Of a DNA stretch of 64,000 nt, positions 32,284 through 40,092 are shown in pieces (within the stretch, counting starts at the first letter, position 1; every line of letters begins with the position of its first letter). Both the position numbers and the translations under genes were made by a program. Origin of the DNA: Paenibacillus spongiae (GTDB lineage: Bacteria > Bacillota > Bacilli > Paenibacillales > Paenibacillaceae); assembly GCF_024734895.1 (NCBI RefSeq), contig NZ_CP091430.1:2498501-2562500 (forward strand), given 5' to 3'. Below the pieces are notes generated by a model, which saw only the letters and a program-made list of their open reading frames with translations, had not been told where the DNA came from and made no database searches.

Positions 32284-33515
32284 TAATCTTGGTTATGAAT
32301 GCCGGAAGCTCATCGCTTAAATATCAGCTCTACGACATGCTTGACGAAAGCGTGCTCGCCAAGGGCAGGGTGGAGCGCATCGGCTTGGACGCCTCCATTA
32401 TTACGCATGAGCCCACGAATAAACCGGAAGTCAGGCAAGTAAAAGAAATATTGGATCATACGACAGGGGTCAAACGGGTGATCGAGCTGTTGACCCACCC
32501 TGAGCACGGCGTGCTGAAATCCATGAACGAAATCAAGGCAGTCGGACATCGGGTGGTACATGGAGGAGAGAGCTTTAAGCATTCCACGATCGTAGACGAT
32601 AATGTAAAGCTTGAAATCCGCAAGCTGTTTGACCTGGCGCCGTTACATAATCCGCCAGCGATGATGGGGATCACCGCGGTTGAAACGAACCTGCCGGACG
32701 TTCCGCAAACGGTCGTCTTCGATACGGCCTTCCATCAGACGATGCCGCAGGAAACCTTCCTGTATCCGATCCCGATGGTGCTCTACCGCCGCCACAAAAT
32801 CCGCCGGTACGGTTTTCACGGCACTTCGCATGACTATGTGAGCCGGCAGGCGGCGGCTAAGCTCGGCAAACCGCTCGAGTCGTTGAAGATGATCACCTGC
32901 CACATCGGCAACGGGGCGAGCTGTACCGCTATTCTGCACGGCAAGTCCTACGATACCAGCATGGGACTTACGCCGCTGGAAGGTTTAATGATGGGAACAC
33001 GCAGCGGAGACTTGGATCCGGCCATCGTGCCGTTCACGATGGATAAGGAGGACCTGACGCTGAACGAAGTGAGCTCCATGCTGAACAAGCATAGCGGGCT
33101 GCAGGCGATTAGCGGCCTCAGCAGCGATATGCGGGAAATCACCGAAGCGATGCAGGAGGGCAACAAACAGGCGAAGCTGGCCTTCGATATGTATATGTAC
33201 AGACTTAGGAAGTATATCGGCGCTTACGCAGCGGCCATGAACGGCGTGGACGCGCTGGTCTTCACTGCGGGTGTGGGAGAAAACTCCGTCATCACCAGGC
33301 AATCGGTATGCGAAGGCATTACGTTCCTCGGCATCGAGCTCGATCGCGCCCGCAATGAAGAGCGCTCGAATGAGTCGCGCCTGATTTCGACGGATGAGTC
33401 GCGCGTCGCTGTGCTGGTCGTTCCGACGAATGAAGAGCTGCTCATTGCGAGAGATACGTATCAGATCATGATGGAGCAAGGCAAAGACAGCGGCATCGTC
33501 GAGATTGAAGCATAA
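32280..33515 (+). CDS. ackA: Acetate kinase
   Basis: Makes ATP and acetate from acetyl phosphate, the last step of acetate overflow. ASKHA-fold motifs are clear: MNAGSSSLKYQLYD at the N-terminus, GHRVVHGGE, FDTAFHQTMP, RRYGFHGTSHDYVS (PROSITE acetokinase signature), CHIGNGAS and TAGVGEN. It has 411 residues, about 10 more than usual at the C-terminus. Its ATG overlaps the stop of the dehydrogenase gene. Linkage to that gene and not to pta is unusual. A long hairpin follows at 33523-33592. Confidence 0.97.
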   Translation: MIILVMNAGSSSLKYQLYDMLDESVLAKGRVERIGLDASIITHEPTNKPEVRQVKEILDHTTGVKRVIELLTHPEHGVLKSMNEIKAVGHRVVHGGESFKHSTIVDDNVKLEIRKLFDLAPLHNPPAMMGITAVETNLPDVPQTVVFDTAFHQTMPQETFLYPIPMVLYRRHKIRRYGFHGTSHDYVSRQAAAKLGKPLESLKMITCHIGNGASCTAILHGKSYDTSMGLTPLEGLMMGTRSGDLDPAIVPFTMDKEDLTLNEVSSMLNKHSGLQAISGLSSDMREITEAMQEGNKQAKLAFDMYMYRLRKYIGAYAAAMNGVDALVFTAGVGENSVITRQSVCEGITFLGIELDRARNEERSNESRLISTDESRVAVLVVPTNEELLIARDTYQIMMEQGKDSGIVEIEA

Positions 33516-33522
33516 TGTATAA

Positions 33523-33592
33523 GAGGTGCTGCTGCGCAAGCGTGGTTTGACATTCGATTGCAACCAAGCGATCCGCGCAAGCAGCACCTTTG
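33523..33592 (+). terminator. Long nested hairpin between ackA and asnS
   Basis: GAGGTGCTGCTGCGC and GCGCAAGCAGCACCTTT form a 13-14 bp stem with one bulge. Inside it TGGTTTG pairs with GCAACCA. The tail (TTTGCGTTTA) is only weakly U-rich. It may terminate ackA mRNA or be a leader element of asnS. Confidence 0.55.
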
Positions 33593-33641
33593 CGTTTATC
33601 GAACAACCGGTAGGATCGAGCCGAAAGGACGTGATTTCACA

Positions 33642-34937
33642 ATGAAAACGTTAAGGACAATCAAGCAGGTTAGCGAATATGCCGGAGAACAGGTCTGGAT
33701 CGGCTGCTGGCTGAACGGCAAACGTTCCAGCGGGAAAATCCAGTTTCTGCAGCTGCGCGACGGGACGGGATATATCCAGGGCGTTCTTGTCAAAAGCGAA
33801 GTGTCCGAAGCGGCATGGGAATCGGCTCAGCAGTTGACGCAGGAAAGCTCCCTGTATGTTAGAGGAACGGTGCGCGAAGAACCGCGCAGCCCGTCCGGCT
33901 ACGAGCTTCTCGTGGAGGAAGTCGAGATTATCCAGCTGACGGAGGACTATCCCATCACGCCTAAAGAGCATGGTGTCGACTATCTGATGGACCGCCGCCA
34001 CTTATGGCTGCGAACGCCGAAGCAGCGTGCCATTCTCGTCATTCGCGCGCAAATTATCCGCGCCATTCAACAGTTCTTCGACGAGCGCGACTTTACGCTC
34101 GTCGATCCGCCCATTTTGACGCCTTCTTCTTGCGAAGGCACGACGAATCTGTTTCACACGAAATACTTCGATGACGATGCGTACTTGACGCAAAGCGGAC
34201 AGCTCTATATGGAAGCTGCCGCAATGGCGTTGGGTAAAGTTTATTCGTTCGGGCCGACGTTTCGCGCGGAGAAGTCGAAGACACGCCGCCACCTGATCGA
34301 ATTCTGGATGATTGAGCCCGAGATGGCGTTCGTCGATCTTGAAGAAAGCCTGCGCATTCAGGAGCAGTTTGTTTCGCACGTCATTCAATCGGTCCTTACG
34401 CATTGCCGCAAGGAGCTGGAGACGATCGGCCGCGATATAAGCAAGCTGGAGGCTATCCAGGCCCCGTTCCCCCGCATGACGTATGACGACGCGATCAAGC
34501 TGCTTCAAGAGAACGGATTCGATGTGCCGTGGGGCGAGGACTTCGGAGCGCCTCATGAAACGGCAATCGCCGAGAAGTTCGACCGCCCTGTCTTCATTAC
34601 GCATTACCCCGCTTCAATTAAGGCGTTCTATATGAAACCGGACCCGGGCCGGCTGGAGGTCGTTCTGTGCGCCGACATGATCGCGCCGGAAGGCTACGGC
34701 GAGATTATCGGCGGTTCGCAGCGGATCGACGATCCGCAGCTGCTCGCGGAACGGTTCGGCGAGCACGAGCTATCGGAAGAGGCGTACCAATGGTATTTGG
34801 ACCTGCGCCGTTACGGCACCGTTCCGCATTCGGGCTTCGGTCTCGGACTGGAGCGGACGGTCGCCTGGATCTGCGGCTTGGATCATGTGAGGGAGACGAT
34901 TCCATTCCCGCGCTTGCTCCACCGGCTCTATCCATAA
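33642..34937 (+). CDS. asnS: Asparaginyl-tRNA synthetase
   Basis: A class IIb aminoacyl-tRNA synthetase that charges tRNA-Asn. The N-terminal OB-fold anticodon-binding domain runs to ~residue 105 ([31 protein letters not shown]). The catalytic core has motif 2 in [24 protein letters not shown] and motif 3 in [16 protein letters not shown]. The family-typical [17 protein letters not shown] stretch supports AsnRS over AspRS. It has 431 residues. The ATG at 33642 follows AAAGGACGTGA. dnaD follows, as in B. subtilis; no T-box was found. Confidence 0.95.
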   Translation: MKTLRTIKQVSEYAGEQVWIGCWLNGKRSSGKIQFLQLRDGTGYIQGVLVKSEVSEAAWESAQQLTQESSLYVRGTVREEPRSPSGYELLVEEVEIIQLTEDYPITPKEHGVDYLMDRRHLWLRTPKQRAILVIRAQIIRAIQQFFDERDFTLVDPPILTPSSCEGTTNLFHTKYFDDDAYLTQSGQLYMEAAAMALGKVYSFGPTFRAEKSKTRRHLIEFWMIEPEMAFVDLEESLRIQEQFVSHVIQSVLTHCRKELETIGRDISKLEAIQAPFPRMTYDDAIKLLQENGFDVPWGEDFGAPHETAIAEKFDRPVFITHYPASIKAFYMKPDPGRLEVVLCADMIAPEGYGEIIGGSQRIDDPQLLAERFGEHELSEEAYQWYLDLRRYGTVPHSGFGLGLERTVAWICGLDHVRETIPFPRLLHRLYP

Positions 34938-35027
34938 AGCCGGCTCTCGTAAGCTTCCGATGGATTTTGTGAAGCATCCGATTTCCTAAAGCGCATTGGC
35001 TCACAAAACTTTTGGAGGGTAACTGGA

Positions 35028-35702
35028 TTGAAACAAGAAATGTGGAAGTCTTATTCACGGGGCATGGCTGCCGCCATGAACAGCGGCAGCGTCGTCATAC
35101 CGGCAGGCTTGCTGCGGGCGTACAAGGCCATCGGATTATCCGATGCCGAGTTTCTGCTGCTGCTGCAGCTTCTCATGTTCCGGCAGCTCGAACAAATCGA
35201 TTTTCCGACGCCGGAACAGCTTGCCGACCGGCTCGGCGTTACGCCCAAGACCGCTCACCAGCTTCTCGGGCGTCTGATCAAGGAAGGCCTGCTCACGATT
35301 GACGAGGAGGTCGATCCGCTGACGGGCATCCGCTCGGAATGCTATAACTGGGACGGCTGGATGCTCCGCTCGGCGGAGTGGCTGTCCGACACTGCCCGCG
35401 AAAGCATGCAGAATCATCGCGAAGAGCGCGATCCGGAGCCCAAGGCGTCCGATCTTTTTACCGTGTTCGAGCAGGAGTTCGGTCGCCCCTTGTCTCCAAT
35501 GGAATGCGAAACGATCAGCGCTTGGCTGGATCAGGACAAATACCCGGACGAGCTGATCCGGTTTGCGCTGAAGGAGGCCGTTTTCGCAGGAAAGCTTCAC
35601 TTCCGCTATATCGATCGCATTCTGATCGAGTGGAGCCGCAACCGCGTGACGAATACCGACGAAGCCAAAGCGCATACACAGAAATTTCGCGGCGGCCGTT
35701 AG
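35028..35702 (+). CDS. dnaD: DNA replication initiation protein DnaD
   Basis: A primosomal protein needed for chromosome replication initiation and restart in low-GC Gram-positives. The N-terminal winged-helix DDBH1 domain (about residues 18-110: AFxL-type LLRAYKAIGLSDAEFLLLL; PTPEQLADRLGVTPKTAHQLLGRLIKEG) is followed by the DDBH2 DNA-binding domain with LDQDKYPDELIRFALKEAVFAGKLHFRYIDRILIEW. It has 224 residues. The TTG at 35028 has GGAGGG eight bases upstream and is preferred over the ATG four codons later. nth, which follows dnaD in B. subtilis, is absent here. Confidence 0.92.
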   Translation: MKQEMWKSYSRGMAAAMNSGSVVIPAGLLRAYKAIGLSDAEFLLLLQLLMFRQLEQIDFPTPEQLADRLGVTPKTAHQLLGRLIKEGLLTIDEEVDPLTGIRSECYNWDGWMLRSAEWLSDTARESMQNHREERDPEPKASDLFTVFEQEFGRPLSPMECETISAWLDQDKYPDELIRFALKEAVFAGKLHFRYIDRILIEWSRNRVTNTDEAKAHTQKFRGGR

Positions 35703-35789
35703 CGGCTGGCGGTTCATGAATTAGTCCATCTGTAGGATGGCAAGCGAATGATCCGGGTATAAAAGAGTGGCAATTTACCTGACAAGTGC

Positions 35790-35795
35790 TATAAT
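35790..35795 (+). promoter_or_regulatory. -10 element of the thiamine-precursor operon
   Basis: TATAAT about 25 bases before the TPP aptamer. The position expected for a -35 (35767-35772, GTGGCA) is poor. Confidence 0.5.
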
Positions 35796-35820
35796 AAGCT
35801 TTGCGACGAACTGAATATGA

Positions 35821-35912
35821 CAAGGGGAGCTGGAGATTGGCCGGCTGAGAGGGGATCCGATGAATCCCGACCCATTGACCTGATCTGGATAATGCCAGCG
35901 TAGGAATTGCGC
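35821..35912 (+). promoter_or_regulatory. TPP (thiamine pyrophosphate) riboswitch
   Basis: A classic THI-box. The conserved GGGGAGC opens the aptamer, GGCTGAGAGGG carries the CUGAGA pyrimidine-sensing loop, GGGGATCCGATGAATCCC is the variable P3 hairpin, and ACCTGATCTGGATAATGC with AGCGTAGGAA forms the pyrophosphate-sensing arm. A terminator hairpin follows at 35979-36010, so TPP binding should cause transcription termination before the ABC transporter genes. Confidence 0.96.
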
Positions 35913-35978
35913 GTCAAGCCGTGCCGCTTTCGCCTGTAAACTTAGGAGGAAGCCGTGCGGGACAAGAGAGCAATATCG

Positions 35979-36010
35979 AAGCGTCTTCCACTATCGGGGG
36001 ACGCTTTTTC
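35979..36010 (+). terminator. Expression-platform terminator of the TPP riboswitch
   Basis: AAGCGTC pairs with GACGCTT around a 15-base loop, followed by TTTCTT. It lies about 65 bases before the lipoprotein start. The competing antiterminator was not resolved. Confidence 0.75.
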
Positions 36011-36076
36011 TTATGGAATCATGGTAACGTCTATAGTTGTCGCTCATCTGGCAATACGGAGAGGAGCAGTTGGATC

Positions 36077-37144
36077 ATGAGGATCGGCAAACGAAGCACT
36101 ACTTTGGCAAAATGGGGGATCGCACTCGTCATCATGCTGCTTGCGCTCACGGGCTGCGGCGCGAAGGAAGCGAACGAGCAAAATGGTGAACAGGGCGCTG
36201 CCGGGAATAACGCGGAAACACCCGCAGATAACGCTGCGGACAAACCGCTGACGAAAGTAAAGGTCGTGCTCGACTGGTCGCCGAACACGAATCATACCGG
36301 CCTGTATGTGGCGCGGGATAACGGATTTTACAAGAAACACGGACTGGATGTCGAAATTATTCAGCCTGGCGAAGCCGGCGCCGACAAGATGGTCGCTACT
36401 GGAGCGGCTGAGTTCGGCGTCAGCTACCAGGAGGGCATTACGCAAGCGCGCATTCAGGGCGTGCCGATCGTTTCGATTGCAGCAGTCATTCAGCACAATA
36501 CATCGGGTTTCGCATCCCCGGCGGACAAGAACATTAAGACGCCGAAGGATTTCGAAGGAAAGACGTACGGCGGCTGGGGATCTCCGGCCGAAGAAGCGGT
36601 TATTGACTCGCTGATGCAGGAAGAGAAGGCCGATGCAAAGAAGGTGAAGATCGTCAGCACGGGGGACGTGGATTTCTTCACGGCCGTGAAGAAGAACATC
36701 GATTTCGCCTGGATTTTCTATGCTTGGACGGGTGTTGAAGCTGAGCTCCGCGGCGAGAAGCTGAACATGGTCTATTTGACCGATTACAGCGACAAGCTGG
36801 ACTACTATACGCCGGTATTGGCGACGAACGAAAAGATGATCGCGGAGAACAAAGACATTGTGAAGGCGTTTGTGGCAGGCTCTGCCGAAGGCTATAAATA
36901 CGCGATCGAGCATCCGGAAGAAGCGGCGGAAGTGCTGATCAAGGCGGAGCCGGAATTGAAGCCGGAGCTCGTGCGTGCCAGCCAGAAGTGGCTGAGCCCC
37001 AAATATCAAGACGACGCGCCGCGCTGGGGCGAACAGAAGCTGGAAGTCTGGACAAACTACGCACAGTGGATGTTCGATCACAAGCTGCTGGATAAAGAGC
37101 TGGAAGCAGATAAGGCGTTTACGAACGAATTTCTGCCGGAATAA
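36077..37144 (+). CDS. thiY: ThiY-like thiamine-precursor-binding lipoprotein
   Basis: The substrate-binding component of an ABC importer, of the NMT1/THI5-like family that binds the pyrimidine part of thiamine (formylaminopyrimidine in Bacillus ThiY). The 355-residue protein starts with a lipoprotein signal whose lipobox is LTGC, followed by an Asn/Glu/Ala-rich linker. VKVVLDWSPNTNHTGLYVARDNGFYKKHGLDVEII is the family signature, and ...GEAGADKMVATGAAEFGVSYQEG continues the ligand pocket. The ATG at 36077 has GAGGAG upstream. It is the first gene after the TPP riboswitch. The ligand is inferred from family and context. Confidence 0.9.
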   Translation: MRIGKRSTTLAKWGIALVIMLLALTGCGAKEANEQNGEQGAAGNNAETPADNAADKPLTKVKVVLDWSPNTNHTGLYVARDNGFYKKHGLDVEIIQPGEAGADKMVATGAAEFGVSYQEGITQARIQGVPIVSIAAVIQHNTSGFASPADKNIKTPKDFEGKTYGGWGSPAEEAVIDSLMQEEKADAKKVKIVSTGDVDFFTAVKKNIDFAWIFYAWTGVEAELRGEKLNMVYLTDYSDKLDYYTPVLATNEKMIAENKDIVKAFVAGSAEGYKYAIEHPEEAAEVLIKAEPELKPELVRASQKWLSPKYQDDAPRWGEQKLEVWTNYAQWMFDHKLLDKELEADKAFTNEFLPE

Positions 37145-37221
37145 AGCTATTCATATCCGTTTTCACAAGTCAAATCAAGTCACAACAACATACACCTGAA
37201 GTTGAGAGGAGAACGAACATA

Positions 37222-37524
37222 ATGGCCAACACGCTGCTTAGCATTCAAATCATACCTCATACGCCCGGAGGCGAAAGCGTCATTCCTTATGTGGACCGCG
37301 CCATCGATATTATTAAAGCATCCGGCGTTCCTTACCGTGTGGCACCGCTCGAAACGACGATGGAAGGCGAGCTCGGCGAGCTGCTGGCGATCGTGCAGCG
37401 GATGAACGAAGCGATGACCGAGATGGGCTGCCCGTCGATTATTTCCCAGATCAAGGTGTACCACAATCCGGGAAGCGGGGCTTCTATGGACCGCCTGCTG
37501 GAGAAATATCCCGATGGGCAATAG
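37222..37524 (+). CDS. MTH1187/YkoF-type thiamine-binding protein
   Basis: A 100-residue protein of the DUF77/MTH1187 family, ferredoxin-like folds that bind the HMP moiety of thiamine as in YkoF. The motifs LLSIQIIPHTPGGES, VPYRVAPLETTMEGE and MGCPSIISQIKVYHNPGS are typical. It has no signal peptide, so it works in the cytoplasm, perhaps receiving or buffering the imported precursor. GAGAGGAG precedes the ATG. It overlaps the permease gene by 11 bases, in the same riboswitch-controlled operon. Confidence 0.88.
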   Translation: MANTLLSIQIIPHTPGGESVIPYVDRAIDIIKASGVPYRVAPLETTMEGELGELLAIVQRMNEAMTEMGCPSIISQIKVYHNPGSGASMDRLLEKYPDGQ

Positions 37525-38296
37525 ATGGTTCAGCCTGCGCAAGGCAGGACCGCCTGCAGCGGTTCTCGCCTCGCTCATTGTCATCTGGCAAGCGGCGGTT
37601 ATGCTGTTCGGTATCGAAGACTATGTGCTTCCATCGCCTCTGGATATTGCGAAGGAGTTCGTGTCCGTTGCACCGCGGCTGTTCGAGCATGCATCGGCGA
37701 CACTGGGCATTACGCTGCTTGGATTTGCGGCGGGATCGGCGGCGGGCATGTTGCTCGCCGCTTTGCTGCATCTGGTTCCCTGGGTGAAGGCCGGCTTCTA
37801 TCCGCTGCTCGTGCTGACTCAGAATGTTCCGGTTTTCGTGCTGATCAATTTATTCGTGATCTGGTTTGGCTTCGGCATGATGCCGCGGGTGCTGCTGCTT
37901 ATGCTCGTCTGCTTCTTTCCCGTGGCTGTGGCCATGCTGACCGGACTCACCCAAGCGGATCCGAAGCTCGTCAATTATATGAAGATGATCGGCGCGACCA
38001 AACGACAGCTGTTCTGGCGGCTGGAGCTGCCGGGTTCGATCAGCTATTTGTTCTCGGGCCTGAAGATTGCAGCCAGCTACAGTGTAATCAGCGCTATCTA
38101 TGCAGAGTCGAACGGAGCGGATAAGGGGCTGGGCAAGTTCATTCAGCTCGCTTCGAACGGCTGGCAGACGAGCCGGCTGTTCGTCGGCATCGTCACCATT
38201 ATTACGATAAGCCTGCTGTTGTTCGGCGCTATTACGATTGCAGAGAAATTATCGGTACGCTGGCGCGTACGGAGCGATGAGGAGGCGGGACGATGA
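37514..38296 (+). CDS. thiX: ThiX-like ABC transporter permease
   Basis: A 260-residue integral membrane protein of the BPD transporter permease family (SsuC/TauC/ThiX group) with about six spans. The cytoplasmic EAA loop that contacts the ATPase is visible as MKMIGATKRQLFWRLELPGSISYLFSGLKIA. It overlaps the upstream thiamine-binding gene by 11 bases and the ATPase gene by 4. The specificity for thiamine precursors comes from the riboswitch and the neighbouring binding proteins. Confidence 0.9.
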   Translation: MGNRWFSLRKAGPPAAVLASLIVIWQAAVMLFGIEDYVLPSPLDIAKEFVSVAPRLFEHASATLGITLLGFAAGSAAGMLLAALLHLVPWVKAGFYPLLVLTQNVPVFVLINLFVIWFGFGMMPRVLLLMLVCFFPVAVAMLTGLTQADPKLVNYMKMIGATKRQLFWRLELPGSISYLFSGLKIAASYSVISAIYAESNGADKGLGKFIQLASNGWQTSRLFVGIVTIITISLLLFGAITIAEKLSVRWRVRSDEEAGR

Positions 38297-39078
38297 CGCA
38301 TCATGCTTTGGAGATCACCGGGGTTTCAAAGACCTTCACGTCGGGCGGCAGCTCGAAACTTGTACTGGAGGACGCTACCTTCCATGTCAAGGAAGGCGAA
38401 TTCGTCTCGCTGATCGGCCCGTCCGGTAGCGGTAAATCGACGCTCTTCCATCTGATCGGCGGGCTGGAGAAGCCCGGTTCGGGCGAGATCCGGATCGGCG
38501 GGCGGCTTATCGCCCCAATGGAACGCGGATTAATCGCCTATATGCCGCAGAACGCCTCATTGCTCCCATGGCTGTCTGTTGCCCGGAATATCGAGATGGC
38601 GCTTGAGATTGCGGGAATCGATCGCAAGGAGGCCCGTAACATGGCGCGCAAGTGGCTGACCCGCATCGGACTGGAGCGCGACGCGGATTCCTATCCGCAT
38701 GCTCTGTCGGGTGGCATGCAGCAGCGGGTTTCGTTTCTCCGGGCACTGCTGTCGCCGCAGCCGCTCATGTGCCTCGACGAGCCTTTCGGTTCGCTCGACG
38801 CACTAACCCGGCAGCATATGCAAACATGGCTGCTCTCGCTGTGGGAGGAAGACAGACGGTCCGTATTGTTTATTACGCACAGCATCGAAGAGGCGCTGCT
38901 GCTGTCCGACCGCATTCTCGTACTCTCTACCGCGCCGGCGAAGGTCATCCGGGAGATTGAGGTGCCATTCCCCCGCCCACGGGGTGAGCAGCTGTGGAGC
39001 GATCCGGTATTCAACGAGCTCAAGCGTGAAATATACGGCCTGCTCACGCCGGCAGTGCAGACGGGAGGGCGCGTATGA
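38293..39078 (+). CDS. thiZ: ThiZ-like ABC transporter ATPase
   Basis: A 261-residue ATPase that drives the thiamine-precursor importer. Walker A GPSGSGKST, the Q-loop region MPQNASLLPWLSVARN, the signature LSGGMQQR, Walker B LMCLDEPFG with D-loop SLDALTR, and the H-loop ITHSIEEA are all intact. It belongs to the nitrate/sulfonate/taurine subgroup, as expected for ThiZ. It is coupled by 4-base overlaps both to the permease upstream and to the TatD-family gene downstream. Confidence 0.91.
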   Translation: MTHHALEITGVSKTFTSGGSSKLVLEDATFHVKEGEFVSLIGPSGSGKSTLFHLIGGLEKPGSGEIRIGGRLIAPMERGLIAYMPQNASLLPWLSVARNIEMALEIAGIDRKEARNMARKWLTRIGLERDADSYPHALSGGMQQRVSFLRALLSPQPLMCLDEPFGSLDALTRQHMQTWLLSLWEEDRRSVLFITHSIEEALLLSDRILVLSTAPAKVIREIEVPFPRPRGEQLWSDPVFNELKREIYGLLTPAVQTGGRV

Positions 39079-39968
39079 GCAGCCGGAACCGGAATATGGA
39101 TGACGCCGATCGCCGGGACCGCACTCCTGAAAGAGGTCCGGTAACGAATCCGCAGCCTGCTGCGGGGAGATGGTTCGATGCTCATCTGCATGTGGACTTA
39201 TATCCCGAGCAGGAGCGGGAGCCGCTGCTGTCCGAGGCGTTCTCCGGCGGTACAGCGGGCGTGGTTGCCGTATCGATGCACTTGGAATCATCCCGCTTGA
39301 ATCAGACATTGGCAGGCCGGTTTCCCGGCCGCGTCCTGCCTGCTTACGGGTTTCATCCCGAGCAGCCGCTGCCGGACGATGCCTCGATTCAGGAACTGCT
39401 TCGCTGGATTCGCGTTCGCTTCGCGTCCGGCGAGCGGCTTGCCATCGGCGAGGTGGGACTGCCCTATTATACGCGAACGGAAGCAGAAGCGGCGGGGAAG
39501 CCGTTCGCCCAGGAGCCCTATATCGCGCTGCTCGAGAAGTTCGTCAGGCTTGCTTCCGACATGCAGCTGCCCATCGTATTGCATGCCGTCTATGAGGATG
39601 CGGATACAACGCTCGATCTGCTGGAACGGCATCATGTGCGAAAGGCGCATTTTCATTGGTTTAAAGGTTCGCCGGACACGATAGAACGAATGATTGCAGC
39701 CGGGTATTACATCTCCATCACCCCCGATGTCCTGTATGAAGAAGAAATTCAGCAGCTTGTGAAGCAGTATCCGTTAGAGCTGATGATGACCGAGACCGAT
39801 GGTCCATGGCCGTTCGAGGGTCCATTCGCCGGAGAACGGACGGAGCCGCTCATGGTTCGGCATGTGGCGGGCAAGATTGCGGAACTGAAGGGGATACCGG
39901 AGGATGCAGCGGAATGGCGGCTGTATCGAAACGCGGCGTCTTTCTACGGGTTTTCTACCGAAGGGTGA
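39075..39968 (+). CDS. TatD-family metal-dependent hydrolase in the TPP operon
   Basis: A 297-residue amidohydrolase-like TIM barrel. Metal ligands: DAHLHVD (His-x-His), the glutamate in AIGEVGLPYY, VLHAVYEDA, HFHWFKG and the aspartate in MTETDGPW. It has a ~30-residue polar N-terminal extension compared with TatD nucleases, and a longer body. Its four-base overlap with thiZ places it under TPP control. A nuclease would be odd here; a hydrolase for thiamine breakdown products (deformylation or deamination of the pyrimidine) is a reasonable guess but is not shown by the sequence. Confidence 0.8.
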   Translation: MSSRNRNMDDADRRDRTPERGPVTNPQPAAGRWFDAHLHVDLYPEQEREPLLSEAFSGGTAGVVAVSMHLESSRLNQTLAGRFPGRVLPAYGFHPEQPLPDDASIQELLRWIRVRFASGERLAIGEVGLPYYTRTEAEAAGKPFAQEPYIALLEKFVRLASDMQLPIVLHAVYEDADTTLDLLERHHVRKAHFHWFKGSPDTIERMIAAGYYISITPDVLYEEEIQQLVKQYPLELMMTETDGPWPFEGPFAGERTEPLMVRHVAGKIAELKGIPEDAAEWRLYRNAASFYGFSTEG

Positions 39969-40036
39969 AGTCGATGCGCGACTTATACAGTCCGGTGTCA
40001 GCCGGCAGGCGCGTGCAAGGGCACGATAAGAGCAAG

Positions 40037-40086
40037 AAGGCTGTACCTCAGTACCGTCAGCAGGCGGGATAGAGGTACAGCCTTTT
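40037..40086. terminator. Bidirectional terminator between the thiamine operon and the convergent permease gene
   Basis: AAGGCTGTACCTC (40037-40049) pairs perfectly with GAGGTACAGCCTT (40072-40084). The plus-strand tail is TTTTCG; the minus-strand tail (CTTGCTC) is weaker. Confidence 0.85.
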
Positions 40087-40092
40087 CGTCAT

